DNA of 64,000 nt from Phalacrocorax aristotelis (Eukaryota; Chordata; Aves; Suliformes; Phalacrocoracidae): assembly GCF_949628215.1 (NCBI RefSeq), contig NC_134311.1, positions 10,537,582-10,601,581 on the forward strand. Direction: 5' to 3'. Shown here piece by piece: positions 47,901-62,900 of this stretch. The notes beneath the pieces were generated by a model. The model searched no databases and was not told the DNA's origin. It saw nothing but the letters and a program-made list of their open reading frames with translations. Position 1 is the stretch's first letter. Every line of letters begins with the position of its first letter. The translations under genes were made by a program, and so were the position numbers.

Positions 47901-50900
47901 AGCACACTGCCAGATCTTGACACAGATAATCACGTCAAATCACCGAGTTTGGATCCTGATTTGGTTCCAAGTTTCACAAAAGTCTGCAGAAATCAGGATC
48001 TTGCAATTTATGATTTTAAGAATATCTCTACCTGTCATGTGAACCTTGCTGATATAAACTGAAGCCCTCTGCTTTCAACGTCGGTGACTGTTGAATTACA
48101 TCTGCCTTCAGCTGATGCATCAGATGGATAGTAAGAGCACAAATGTTCCTCATATAAAAGTAAATAGGTTGAGATAAATGCCCCTAAAAATGAATGCACA
48201 AGTCTGCCCTCATTTCTACCACATGCTTCTTTAACTTTGTTCAAAAGGTCTATTTCAGTAGCATGCAGCAGGATGAATTGACTTCACTAACGCGCACCTT
48301 TATGCAATATTTCCTTTAATGGCCGTTGCATCCTTTCCAGAAGGTTTCATTTCTCCATTATGTAACTGCAAGTTATCTGGGCTGGCACATTAAAGGGTGG
48401 TAACTGTGGCAGGCTGGCTGGGTGTGGTGAGTGTCAGTGTGCTGTCAAGATACTTCAGTCCCCAGAGTGGTTGCTGGCACCGAAAGCAGAGGAGGAACTC
48501 CTCCCTTGGCCCCAAGCACTGCAGAGACACACGCAAAGGCTGCAGTCAGCACTAAGACCTTTTGACCTCCCTTATCTAAGACTATACCCTTTCCTTCCAA
48601 TCAGAGAAACATTTGGAAGCTGAGTGGTGCTAAATATTGGGTGTCTGTGTAAATACAAAATATACTTGTATCCAAAGCAGGAAAATAGATGTGATGAATA
48701 AAAGAAATCAATTATTCTTCCTGTTTCAGCTGGAAAAAATGTTGCTGCTTCCCTTCTCCTTACCCTGAATTTCAAAAGTGAAGGGAAACGCCTGTTATTT
48801 GCAAATTGTTGGTTATAGAAGAGCTGTATTTCCCTCCTGCTATGCACATTTGAACAACTAAATCTGTAGCACTCTGCCAGAGACTGTTTTAATTAGGCTT
48901 GTATCTATAATTTTCAAAGAAATTCCATCTCCATATATTTCTGGCAGTTCTATTGATCAAAGGGAGACATTTTGATTTATTTAAAACTAAGCTCATTTTT
49001 AAAAATGGCTTTGCTACTGCCGCCAACGTGCTCTTTGTTTTTAAGAAAGTTTCTTTGTGCCATGGATCTTGCCGTTGTCTGTTAGGGCTTCGCATAGTTA
49101 ACGTATGAATGATTATGAAATCATTAATACAAATTCATAAAATGGCTGACAAAAAACACTCCAAGTGTTCAAGGTACTACCAATTTGTATAAACAAAAGA
49201 TGTATCTGCTTTACATCAACTGATACATATTAAATCCATGTAAAGGGCATAAAATTAACACTATTAAACTCATAACCTTATGATCAACTGGCCCAGTTAC
49301 CAGGAAAGTGCCATACTGGAGGCAGTTAACGTACATGTCTAACTACCCAACAATCTATCTGCTTCTGCAGCCAATGGTTTTTCTTGGGCTTCTGCAGCCG
49401 CTCTTAAAAGAAATTCCACAAGTTTGCCAGACTTATTTCATCTTCTGAGAAGAACAAACTCCACCTTTTCATGACACAAAAAGTAAATCCTAAAGCGAAT
49501 GTAGCAGACTAATTTATCTACAATTTTCCCATTTTGCACAAAAGCTGTGCAAGACACCAGCCAGAGAAATCCTGAGTACTGGGTGAAACAGATTATCTGG
49601 TGATTTGATCGGCCACATACTCAAACTCTGCAGTAAAATTTTTTCACCTGTTGCTTTTTTCCTTAGGCAAAGTGGAAGCGGCACTGGACCTCATACTGAT
49701 CAATTCGTTCCCTATGGTGGGCAACTCCGAGACATCACTTATCTGTATCACTTCCAAGTGGCGTTCCCGTGAGTCTATCACAATAGATCGAGACCAGGAG
49801 GATGTGACAAACCAGCACCGGGAACCACTGGAAGTTAATGAAGATTCAAAGAGAGCAACAGCCAAAACAGTGGTGTGGAAGAGGGAACAGGCCAGTGAGA
49901 CTATTGGAGCGTATTACTGCGAAGGGAGGCTCAGGGATGAGGTGACGAGGATACATACCATGAAAATGCCGCTGGGAGGTACTGTATGGTGGTCAGATCT
50001 GAATTTTGCATGTCACTGCTTGCCCAGTGGCGGTTATCCCTAGTTGACACAAGTGGGCACAAAAGGGGCTCCAGAGCAAGCAAGGCAGTCTGGAGTCAAC
50101 AAAAATAGACTTGGCTGAAGCCCATGTTTTTTTTCTAAAGTGCAGAGACAACTGGTTGATAGTAGCTGCTCGTCATTTCCTTGTGGAAGTTAGTCAGACA
50201 TCTGTAGGTATTCTGCCTGTATCTGGCTACTGCCAGGAACACAAAGTCAGGTGGCAAATAAGGTAAATGCCGGCCTCATCAACCCCATGAAGTAACACAT
50301 ACGGTAACTCCTGCACTGGGCTTTTCACATCCCAGACACTTGATTTCTAAACTCACTTGCATTTTAACATCTTGACAGGTCTGAGCTGTAGATAGCTAGA
50401 CTTTACTTTTTTTTTTTTTTTTTTTTAAATAAATGGGAAACCTCAGCCTAGAAAATAACTGCCTTGCCTATGGTTCAGTAAATCTACAGATTGGCAACAT
50501 TGGATCTGCACAGTCTGTGTCAGTATGAAAAGAACCCGATCCAGCTCAACATTGGAAAGAGACTCCAGAGAAGTGTCCCAAAATCTAAGGTTATTCATAA
50601 AAATCTACTATTGATTTCACTATTAACTTGGTTTTGATTTTAAGGCTATGCACCATAGAAAATGCAAACATGGCAGGGAGCTGGTGGGATGAGAAGGTGG
50701 GACTTCCAAGGCCCAGCACTCTGGCCATTAAAATGAATTTTCTGATGTGCAAAATTTCACTTGCCTCTGGACCTGATTAGACTTCTGGGACAAGTTCCAA
50801 AGCAAAGAGATCACCGTAAACTACAAAAAAAGTGTAAGAAATTTTGGCTAATTTTCTGCAGCAAATCAACTTTTCAAAACTTCAGGTGATTGTTAGCTGA

Positions 50901-53900
50901 CTTCACTGTATTGCTAATGTTTTCTGCCATGGCAGCTGGTCTGTGAGGAGACATTTTTAATCTTTCTTTTTAAGGTTTTAGTAAAAGGAATTATCATTGT
51001 TGGTATCTCCTGAAATTATAGAGCAAATTTAGAAAAAGAGCTTTTTCATTTTTCTGAGCTACAGCTAGTGTCCATTTATTTTTTTTTAGTATGGGGACAT
51101 TAAAAACAACGTGGGCAGGACAAGTGCATTTTTCTTTGGCTTATGTTTTCTCTGACCTAATTTGGTCTTTGAAGGTCACTAAGAAATCTCTGCCGATGCA
51201 GGCTGACAACTCCATTGTTTCAAAGAAGGCTGCAATAAGGAGGATGAGGAGATAAGATAACAGTCCATGGAAAGCCAATGTGACCCTGCCTGGGGCAGAA
51301 TGCCAGTAAGCTTAGTGCATCTCTGGCTGTCCTGTAGAACAACCTCCATGGGTGGAAGAGTGTATTCTGAATCAATCAGTTTTTTGCACTTGGTCTCTGT
51401 GGACCTAGGAGCAGATAATTTAAAGTAAACAAACTTTGAGAGCTTCCAATGTGACAGAAATTGTTCTAGCCAGAAATAACATAACATTCATGCCAGTGGT
51501 AGGCAGGTTTCTTTGAATAATTCCTAGGTTTGAATCCATTTCTGATTTTCTCCTGACAAAATTTCAGCTAGCAAGTCGTTGAACATGTATAATCTAATCA
51601 GGCTGGATGGGTGAGAAAGAGGCGCAACAGAAATTCTCAAAGCTGTTGAAGTACACAGAAAGAGGAAGAAGAGGTCAGTGAAGGACTGTGAGGTTTGGCA
51701 AAGCATCTGTAGTTGGAAAACAGGCCTTTCCCCCTTTTACTGTTGTCATCTGAATAATTTTTAAGGGCAGAGTGTTTTTCAGCACCAAAAAATGAGCAAG
51801 AGCTGAAATGTGCAGTTTCTCACTGAGGACACAAAAGGCACAGGAAGGAGCAGCACTTCTGAAAATCCAGCCACTGTTTTGCAGCCTCAGGGCAAGAAGC
51901 TGCTGAAACACTCACTAAGCATTAATCATTTGCGTAGCCCCACTGACTTTAGTGAGAACTGTCATCTGCCGGGTTATGTACCTGTTATCAGATAGTCAGA
52001 TATAGTGAATATTTTTGCTGTATAATACGGAAGGATAACAGGTTCATTTTCCTGTTTTAGTCTACACGTGTGCCATTCTGACAGTAATGAGTCCATTCTC
52101 CTGAATTCTTTGTATTTTAGCCTTATGGTTACACACGTAATATTCACACATGCAATGAGAGGGAACAGATTATGCTTTATATGTGTGTGTATATATATAC
52201 GGGGAGTAATGCTGATAGTGTATACCACACAAATATCTAGAATAGAACACTATATAGCCTGTTCTGCATCTAGTCAAATATAATTTATGCAATTTCTCTA
52301 CACAATAAATGTGTATTTTCATATATGTGATTGAGCTTCCCCCCTAGAAACTCTCTAGAGGAGGCAAAGGGACAATAATGGAAATGCTAGCGACAGAGAG
52401 TTACGGCACTTGCCCTGTGATTCAGTTCATTATGTCTCTATAAGGAACTGGCACACTCAAGATGTGAAATCATGAAATACAAGTCACAATCTAAAAATAC
52501 GTTGGAACTGAGCCCACCAGGGAGTGTGGGTTCCTTTCCATTGCAACAATACTCTGAAGAAAAAGTCTTGTGGTTAAGCTAAACAACATACAAAGAAAAG
52601 AAAATGGGGACACAAAAGTTTAATGTCTTGTTAAAATTGCTAAAACAATTAGTAATGCCTCACTGAATTTGGTCCAAAAAACACTCAACTAAAACACTTA
52701 GGATCCTTTGTAACTAGCAACTTATTTTGGGGAAAGCTGATGAATTTTCTTTTCCTAAATAGATCATGATTTTCACCATGCATTTATTATTCATAAATAA
52801 CATCTAACTTGGGAGCTGCCAGTAAGCTGGGACTGCTTTCGGGTTGGTTTTTTTTTTTTGCTTGTGTCTAATGAGATCTCATGTCATTGTTCTGTACCAG
52901 AATTCTCTGTTTCTCTAGGATTTAAGTTCAGATAACAGTACCTAGGTAACATGGCAATTGCTGAATAGATTCCCATGCATGTGCTTGCGAGATTCATGCA
53001 GGAAGTATTACACAAGAAGAGTCCTGCTGAAATCAGTTGGATAGCAATTACAAAGGAATGAAGACATGGGGCAGAGGCTCAGAGAATAAACACTAGAACT
53101 GCACAGGGGATGGAAATTCCATTCTGCAAAGAATTCTGTGTTTTCAATAGCTGTCTTATTTCTAATCTGATATAAAACATTAAAATGTCAAAATTCTCAA
53201 GGAAATAAAATTCTGGGAGGGGTTGATAGAAATGTCTTCATTTTTACTCAGATTTTATTTCTTTAATTTTACATGACAGAACAGAAACATTTTGACTTTG
53301 AATTAAAATGCTGTTCTGAAATGGAAGTATTAAAATGCTCTTTCCTCAGATATTCTGAGCATACTGCCCTTATTTTCCCCTCAGATTTTACAAAATAGTG
53401 GAGGTACTAACACAGTTTCAGCCTCAAACAAACTTTAATATATCATCTACCTGCTCATTTTTTACACCTCTATTACTTATATAATAGGAAGTTAGTTCAT
53501 TATTTTTTGTCTGCTTTCTGATGCTATCTCTGTGTATGTCTTTGCCACCAAATTTCAGCCATAGGCTCCAAATTTGTTTTCTGAAACCATTGGTATGAAT
53601 CAAAGAATACTTTATTGACAGTTTTCTAAAAATGAATTAAAAAAAAAGAGGCATGACTATAGATAAATTACAATTTTTTATTAATAAGTTGTCTAACAGT
53701 TTGTACTAACTTGTGTATGTGTTCCTTAAGGAAAATATTCCCTGTGAAATAAATGTGATTTTATTAGAAACGGAACATATGCAAATGCAGAGCTGACTAG
53801 AAGCATGAAGGGCTCTTCAAGGATTCTTTCTAGCTAAGGCTCCAGTAGGTCTTTCTGTTGGAAAGGTCCCTCTCACCATGCTGAGGAGGCAGGTGGCAGC

Positions 53901-56900
53901 AGAATTGGGCTCCCGGGAGCTGAACAAAAACAAGATGCAGGATGGACTTTCACAGGAGGAACTCTAAGGCTGAACAGCCTCAAAAACAGAAATAGAAAGG
54001 GTGCTGGTGAAAATCAATGCCTCGCTCCCCTGGGTGCTCTAAGCACAGAAGTGTGACATTCTCACTCAGATAAAGAGCTGACTAGTTTGGAAGTTGACTT
54101 TGCCTAATTTTAGAAGAGTTTCTGTAATTTTTTTCCATACAACATATCAATAACAGCATGACATAAAACCTCTGACCTAAAACTGGTCAGAAAACCAAAT
54201 TTGTCTTAAAAACAACTCACAGGTTTCCTTGGAATTTTTCAACTAAATGCAAGGAAGTGTCCTTAACTTCTAATCATTCAAGTACAAAAAATAGTCAAGT
54301 TGTGGAATTTATGACACCAACTTTTCTATCTAACATAGCACTGAAATCACACATAACTCACTGTTCAGCTGCAGTTAAAATTATTGTTTCACTGGTTTCA
54401 AAAAGTACTATTCCTTGATATTTTTCTGTCCCTTCCCCAATTATCTTCTGATTTTTTTTCCCACTAGTAATGATAAGGAAAGGCAAAAATTTTGTGAAAT
54501 TCCTCTACCTACTACTTTCTCCTTTTCCTTAAATCAGAACTATAAACAAATGTATAAAAGTACTTTTCTGTTTAAGCAGAAAAATTAATTTCAATTTCCC
54601 AACCGGAAAACTGAAAAATATCTAGACAGTTGCTCATACAGAATACTTATTTCAATTAAGCCACATTTTCAGATTAGTATATTTTGGTAAAAGTACCACT
54701 GGTTGTGAGTATGGTTTTTTCTTTTGTTCTTAGGGCAAGCCAACATTGCCAGTATTTGTAGAAAGCATGGTGAACTAACACAAGCACAGACCTACTCTGT
54801 CTTACCGCATCTCCCCCAGACCCTGCATGACTGTGGTCTCCTGAACTATCTTGACGGTTCTGCATCATAAAGCTTAAACAGAGAAGAACTGAGTCAGGGT
54901 ATTTGTCTGCCAATGAGAGTTTGCTCTTTATGATATATTTTCCAGTACTTTACCCAGTCTGCTTTAAAAATGTTTCAAGAGATGAAGAAACTTGGGAAAG
55001 CATTTTACAGCCAGGTGGACCTCCTAATTAGAAAGTGTTTCCAGTTACTCAGCCAAAAAAAAATTTTTTTTTTTTAAATTCATGCCTCTGGCTCTAGTGG
55101 CAGTCTGTTGTTTCAGAGTATAGGTGAGTCCTCTGTATTTGCCAAAGCATAAGTTGAGGTTGCTGGTGATAAAAAGCCAGGGTGTGATCTGAAGAAATAT
55201 AAGTGTCAAAAACTGAGTCAGGGTCCCTTCTCAGCTTTCAGCCCAGAGACCAGATAGAGACAATAACTGCTGCTATTTATCCCATACTTCTGTCCTGTTC
55301 TGTTTTCAGCCTCATTCCACCCGGTGGCATTAACTATTACAGCAAACAAGGGAGAGCATGTGAATATTTCCTTCATCAGAATGGCAGCAAAAGAGGAAGA
55401 TGCAGTGATCTACAAAAATGGTAATTATCCTTTCTCTCTTGTCTTTTCCTTTCCTGCTATCACTGTCTTAGTCAAGTGCCACATAAGTGTTTTAAAGTCA
55501 TTGCTGATGAAGCCCGTGCTGTGCAACTGGAGCAGCCATAATTCCTCATGCCTTTAATGTTCCCTAAAGGAGCCACTGGCCATATCCAATATATTGACCT
55601 GACCTGACTGTATTCCACCAGTATGCCAAACCCTCTGTTTATACCTTTGCTTTGTTTCTCATTTTCCTTCTTTATTTCCTTCTATATCACCTCATATATT
55701 TCCCTCACTGATTTTAGGTTTTTTCTTTTTTTTTCATTTTTTTTTTCTGTGCTACTGTGAAAGCCTAGTTACTGCATCTTTCTTTGCATTTCTGCTGCTT
55801 TTCAAGCGCATACTTTTTCTTCTTCAAATGGCTTTTAGAGGCCATTTGGCTTCTATAAAGCCCTTCAGGCTAGGAAATGAAGCACTAGTAATCAGCTATT
55901 AGAAGGGCAAAACTGTCAACAAAACCTAATCATTACTTCATTCAACTACAAAAAGTAGTCGAGCTGTGGAATTTATGACACCAACTTTTCTATCTAACAT
56001 AGCACCTAAATCACATGTAACTCACTGTTCAGCTGCTCTTTGCTACTGCTTGACACTTGGAAATAAGTGCAGTTTGCTATCTACCTCCTGTAGAAATGTA
56101 GTAAAATACGAGTCACTAAACTTACAGTGCCTTCATACTTAATCAGAATCTTAAAGCCCAATAAACTATACCTGTGGAAAGCATACATAACATACTTGTC
56201 CACCTTTGTCTACAGATAGTCTATCTTACAGTCAGCTACAAGGAAATAGGAAGTAAATAGAGCAGGATGAGGTAAGGAAATGTCAGCATACTGCAAAAGA
56301 AAACATGCAGTGGACCAGTCTCAGCCCCAGTAACTGAATACTTGGAGCACAGTGGGCTGCTATTAACCTACAGGCTGGAAGAGGAAAAAGAGCCAAAAGA
56401 TGTCTTTTAAAAGGCAATATGCAAAGCAGAGTTTCTTAAAGACCTGTTTCTTCACTCTTCAGAGATTCAGCTATGGCAGTGCAGAGTGGGGAAAGTTTGC
56501 CATCACTTGTCCTTTCAGGGTCCCCACAGAAATTTTGTCATCTCCTGTCAGCATTTTCTCATATAAGAACGTGCTGATATGGTGGAGCAGGAGTGCTTAT
56601 ATCATGCTGCTGCCCTGGCTGGGATTCCAACTGGAATTTTGGCAAAAAGCCTCAAATTAACCGTGACTCTAGACAGAAGGTCAAACTATCCACCTGAGTT
56701 TGCAGCTGAAATAGCATCCCTGAGGATTCCTGATACAGGAGCTGGCAAAGAAGAGAAAATTCTTGTCCTGTTATATTTAACAGTCTTTCACTTCAGTCAT
56801 TTGAAGTACCACTTTCCCCTTCCAGATCCTTACAAAGGCTGTCTAGAGAATGAAACTGTTCTGCTAAACAAGATTGCTTTAAGACGTTGGCATAACTTGT

Positions 56901-59900
56901 GCCACCTTGGAAAACATGCCACAAAAACTGAACCTTGCTAACAGACTGTGAGCATAAGGTTTTCTTAATACTTTGCTGCAAGGTTCTTTGCAGCTTGTAA
57001 CTCAAAAGATACGAAAAAAAAAAAAAAACCAATAATTTCAGAACTAATCTCTTTCCTGCTTTGCTGTTTTTCTTTGGCCCTGTTTTCTTGAAGAACTGTT
57101 ATGTGTTGTCATGGACTAAACTGACCCAAGATCTTTTTGCTGTTTTGATTATGATCCTCAGCAAAATCTTACCTTTCTAGGCTGCCTAAAATTTGACTGT
57201 AGTCAAATTGATAATATGATAGCAAGTAGTATTACAGGCAATAAAGGTCCTGCCTGACATAGTTTACCTCCTAAATCATTTCAGCAAAGTGAAAAAAGTT
57301 ATTATCAGTGTAACTGTAAGGGCATTAAGAAGGTAAGGGCATTTGATTTGTGTCAGTATCATGTGGTTAATGGCCATTTCACCTAAAAGAGTCAAGAAAC
57401 AAGAGAAGTAATAAACAGACACACAAGCCCTAAGGAGTGACAGATGACAGTGAGGACATCAAAGGGCAGAGCTCTGAGCTGCTGTGGGGCACTGAAGGAA
57501 CAACACAAAGCCCTGAGCAGCTTCAGCCAGAGCTTTGTAGGTAAAAGCAGGGAGCAGGATTATCACGGGTCTCAGGGGGAAAGGGCAAATTGTTATAGTA
57601 TGATTGAAGGGGAATGTGAGCTTGTGTGAAATAATGTGATATTTAAAGAGCCAAACAGAAGAAAGGGAGGGCTCAAAGTGAATGGGAAAGGAACAAGCAT
57701 GGGAAAATGGGGCAGGAGGCAGGTAAAAGGTGGCACTTGCATGTGTGCAAGCTGCAGGGCAGTACACTGGTCTGGCCAACCTCTGCACTACAGTTGTTCT
57801 GATCTTATTAAACTCTGTTCCTAACTATTCTTCAGTATAAGTGTGCTCTCTACCTGCTATGCATACATATAATCTGCAAGTGACCTTCACGCCAGACTAG
57901 AATGCACAACAGATTTGACTCCTAGTAACTGGAAACACATGTCAGGGGTCAAAGGGGCTTGTAAGCCTGGTGCCAGCAACTGTAGAGACTGTCTGAGGCC
58001 AGTTACCCATTTGTGTGTGTGCATGTCTGTGCGTGTGTATGTATTCACGTGTGACACTAGTGAACTTCACTGTGTGAAGTCCACTGGATGCAGCTTCTCT
58101 TTGACAGCAATCAATGTTCAAATATTGTTACTTGGTGATCCAGAGGAATGCGAGAAGACCAAATGCTATTGCCGTACTTACCAAGCATGTATGACCAACT
58201 ACAGCAAACCTAGAATAATGTCAATAAGCTCCATTGGTGAAAAAAATAGATGAAATAGAAATGTGTTAAGTCTGGGAAGAAAAGATAAAGCTGTGTTGTG
58301 TTCTTCCTACTCTGGTCTGCTAAGTAAACCTTTGAGCTCTCAGACTAAATAGGACTTGGCTGGCATTTGCTATTTGACTCCTTCCAGCCACACTAGACTC
58401 CTTGCAGATAGTCACCCCTCACTTCAGTAGAGACCAAGACACAAAATTAACACTTTCAACCACTAAACTCTTAGCAACATTCCTGTAAAGCAATCAATGC
58501 TGAACTCGAAGTAGCTTGTCCCGTTCATCTACTAAATCTCCCCAAGATCTAGCTTCCTTTTTACTTGCACCTCTCCAATTACCAAAAACTATTATAGCTA
58601 ACAAGCTGTCAGCAAATTAATAACTAATAGATTCTGCTGCTTAGCTCATCCCAGCTGTCCTTCCTCAGTAACCAGTGCAAACCCACCTCTGTCTGTAGAG
58701 GGTGAATGACTTCTGTCTGTTGTATCATTTGCTCCTCCAGGTTCCTTTATCCACTCTGTGCCCAGGCATGAAGTGCCAGGGGAGCTGGAAGTCTCCTACC
58801 CTCAAGTTCAACCACAGGATGCAGGGGTTTACTCTGCCAGATATATAGGAGGAAACCTCTTTACTTCTGCTTACACAAGACTTATTGTAAGACGTAAGTT
58901 CCATTAACGTGTGCAGATGATTAATTGTTTAAGGTCATAATGAATCTGAAATGAATCATAGAATCATAAAATCATTAAGGTTGGAAAACAAACTTACACT
59001 GTGCTCAAATAAGGGCCAAAATCTTTCTTGTCATAAGCTGCCATCACATTATTCAAAAGGATTTTTTTCCCAAGGATCTTTGGTACAAGATGATACTGAT
59101 TTAAGCAGCTGAGAAAGAAAGAAATTCAGATTTAGGATCAATTCATCTTAGGTATTGCCAGGACAGCTAGCACTTTTCTCAGCATCTCAGCTTTTCAAAC
59201 ACCAAGTAAGCATTAATGAAGAAGGTGGCACTGGATCTCCCATGAATACGAGATGTGGGTCTGCGCACCAATAAGAATTTTCGAATGTCTGTGTTCTCTA
59301 CGGTGGGCTACATCCAAACCCCATTTATCCTAATATTTCTCATCTTTAGCATATATAATTGTAATTTCACAAACTACCCCACACTTAGTTAGCTTCTAAA
59401 GTTCACCTCCCAGTGGATGACAGGACCACTTTGCAATGCAAGTGGATATTTTTTTTTAAGTATTCTATGCGTCCTGTAGCTCATGCCGCTATGTCCATTT
59501 TCATCAGATATAATGAAAATTATATTCTATTAACCTGGGTAGAAATATAAAATTAATATGTAAAAATAGACAGCTGTTTAAATATCTTACATTATGGAGG
59601 TGTTTCTGATGGTAGAACATATTTTACTTGCTAACATCCACAGGATACTTCCAGGTGTTGCAAATGAATCAATATATTGCCCCAAATTTGGATTTTGAAG
59701 CTATTGCCACCTTACTAAATTAAATGGTCTGAGGTCTGTTCTCTGCTCTAGTGCGAAGTTGCACAGTAGAAGGCTTATCCATAAATTCTGCCCCCTGCCT
59801 TGAAATAGGTTTTTCTCTTGTCCATCCTGCCTATTGGAAAAACTGGAGCATAGTTTGGGAGAGTGGTAGGGAGCACAATAACAAGGGATGATTACATGCC

Positions 59901-62900
59901 ACTGCTCAAACACATGTCCTGTCTGTCCTTGGATTAGCAGTATAGTCACAGACTGATGATTTTTAGCAAAGCTTTTTTCTAAGTAACCACATATAATAAT
60001 TTCATTCTGGGAGAAGGAGGAGATAGAGGTCCAAGTACCATGCTGATTCATTAAATGCTTGATGAAATCTGAAAAAGCAGATCCAAGTCTGGATTACCTA
60101 CTTTCAGTGAGCCTGCCTCAGGACTTTCCAGTTCATTACCTTCTCAATCCTAGCTTTACGCTAGAGGAAGTCATGAACGTCAGTTTCTGTGACAGAAGAA
60201 ACGTCATTACAAATCAAATATTGACAATTCGGCAGCCACTGATTTCAAAAGCGCTCAGAGAATTTTGCATCTTGTAGGCATAGATTAAGCATTTGCATGA
60301 TGAAGTAATATATACTTGTTTAGAGCTTGAGCTCTGCTTCTATGAAATCAGTATCAAAACTCTCAATGACAGGATTAATGGTAGTAGTATCTTTTAAAAT
60401 TATGATGTAGGAAAGAAAATCATGGCAAGCATTAAAACAGCTGATTGCCCTTAGTCCATTTATTCCAGAAACAGGTCATCAGTTTATTGATCCTTCTTAT
60501 AAAGACCCAGTGAAGGCAGTAAAGATATGACAGATGTGAACCTGGTCTAATGAACTTTCAAGAAAAGTATTGTTACAGGAAAAAATCATGACTTCCCAAA
60601 TGCTGGTACAATGCCAGTGATGCCAAGCTTGGTCCTGCTGGTTTGCTATCCGTACAGCCAGCTCCAGGTAAATCCTGGACCTTTTGTAGGTCTCAGATCC
60701 CTACTACAAGAATAGAAATTTTAAATACAAGATCTTTGTCAACTTCCAAACTTACTCTTCCAAACTAAAAAAATCAACATCTATTTTCAAAAATGGAACA
60801 CTTTTTCAGTTCCTTCCTTGAAGATGTTATGTGGTATTACTGCATACAATGCAGCAGTTCTGCTCCAGAAATAGGGGCGCTTCCACAATGAAAAAAGTTA
60901 TTCCTTACATTAGGTCAGTCAGCTGGGGTTTTAGGGGGTCCAAATAGATCCTATTTTTATGTATTGTACTGGTTGTCTTAGCTAAAGAGTTTTACTACTT
61001 CATTGGTTACCGAATAAGATAAAAAATATGTAATTACATTTTTGCATAAAAGGGTGTGAAGCTCAGAAATGGGGTCCTTCCTGTAGCTCCCACTGCCCTT
61101 CCTGCATGAACAATGGCATTTGTCATGAAGATACTGGGGAATGCATCTGTCCTCCAGGCTTTATGGGAAAAACATGTGAGAAAGGTAAGCAAATATCATT
61201 TTCACAGATCGCTTATTAATTTCTTCTAAGTAGCAGAAGCTGGTAAATTATTGAGGGAAGCATCAAATGTAGTAGCCATGTTTTACTCTTTATAGCTATA
61301 GAATTTACAGCTGGTATTGGGGACAGGACAGTGTTGGGTGAGATGAACCCTAAGGCTGTTCTTGTAGCTGTGATGCAACTTCTCCCTCTTCTCTCCTAGT
61401 AGAGATTATATTGTCAGGGAAGATGAATGTTTCCAACTCTTCTTGGTCAATACGCACTTGGACAGTGTGCTAGATAATCTCTTCTATGCTCCCTTTCCCA
61501 TAAGAGGCTGGACCAGATGATCCTTCAAGATCCCTTCCAGCCTGGGCTGTCCTATGATTTCCCTGAAATCAGTATGCTGGAAGATACTGAACGACTGTTA
61601 AATGCATGTTAGAACAGGAGATCTTAAGGATGCACTGGCACTGGGAAATGAAACCCTGTGTTAGAGATTCTAACTGTCTAAAGCTGTCTCAAGCTGTACC
61701 ATTAGAAGCACTAGCTCTTTTGTGGACTTAATGCTGTTGGGCTATTCTTTCCTTCCTTCCTTCCCTTCAATAGCTTGTGGAGCCAACACATTTGGCAAAA
61801 CATGTGAAGAGAGCTGTAAAGAAAACTATGGATGCAGAAACTATATGTTCTGTCTACCAGATCCATATGGTTGCTCTTGTGCCACAGGATGGATGGGACT
61901 GGAATGTGATAAAGGTATAGTAAAAATATGAGGAATGGAGAAGTCTTTAGTGTGCTCTACATAGGAAATATAGAAGGTAACTAACAAAGGAGAGTAGAAG
62001 ACAGGATTTTTTACATTCTGTAAAAGAGGGATAATAATATTTACCCATCTCAGAGGACCATGTCAGATTCTCAGGAGAAGGACATAGTAAAGTTAAAAAT
62101 AATTGGAATAATTCTGCAAAACAAACTGATGTTCTACTGAGAGGTTAAAAATCCTCTAACAGCAACAGTCCTGCTGTATTTCTACAAGTCACACTGAGCA
62201 ATTAGTTGCCAAACATATATCCATTGCTGAGCAATACCGAGCATAATCAGCCTTGTTCACTTTAATTAGACTGCAATCTCTCTCGGACATGAATCACATC
62301 TCCCTTTATGAATATGTGCCATCTTGTTCAATGGTGACATAACTCTGATGAAGCCCGTGGACACTGCCACAGTGCAAGTGAAACAACAGCGGAGATTGAA
62401 GAAGCTTCCACATTGGCATCTAGTCTACAAATGATAAGCATGGCTACAAATGTGCTCTACTTTTTTGATGTTAGTGTGTTCTCAGGATGCTCTGTGCATG
62501 ATTTAGTGCTAGTACATATAGTTTCAAATTCAACCTAACAGAGGGAACTAAACCCTACTGAAGAATTGATGCATGAGATTGAAAACTAATGGAAGACATT
62601 TTCTAGTTCCTTTGCGCTAACTGGAAACATATGCACTTGCAGAATGCAAACCTGGTTTTTATGGGTCGGATTGCAAACTCAAATGTAATTGTCACAATCG
62701 AGGGACGTGCGACAGATTTAAGGGCTGCATCTGCTCCCTTGGATGGCATGGTCTGCAATGTGAAAAAGAAGGTAAAGCAAGGTAACACGGTAGTAAATGG
62801 CTTTCCCTAGTGTAACTGAAACTGATCTTCACACTGGTACAGCAATTCCACTCCAGACACTTCTGTACATCTTCACTGCAATGCAGTGTTTTTAAGCCTC

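Noticed and set aside
49644..49865. 73-codon minus-strand ORF over TEK exon 2
   Set aside because: Shadow of the true plus-strand exon.
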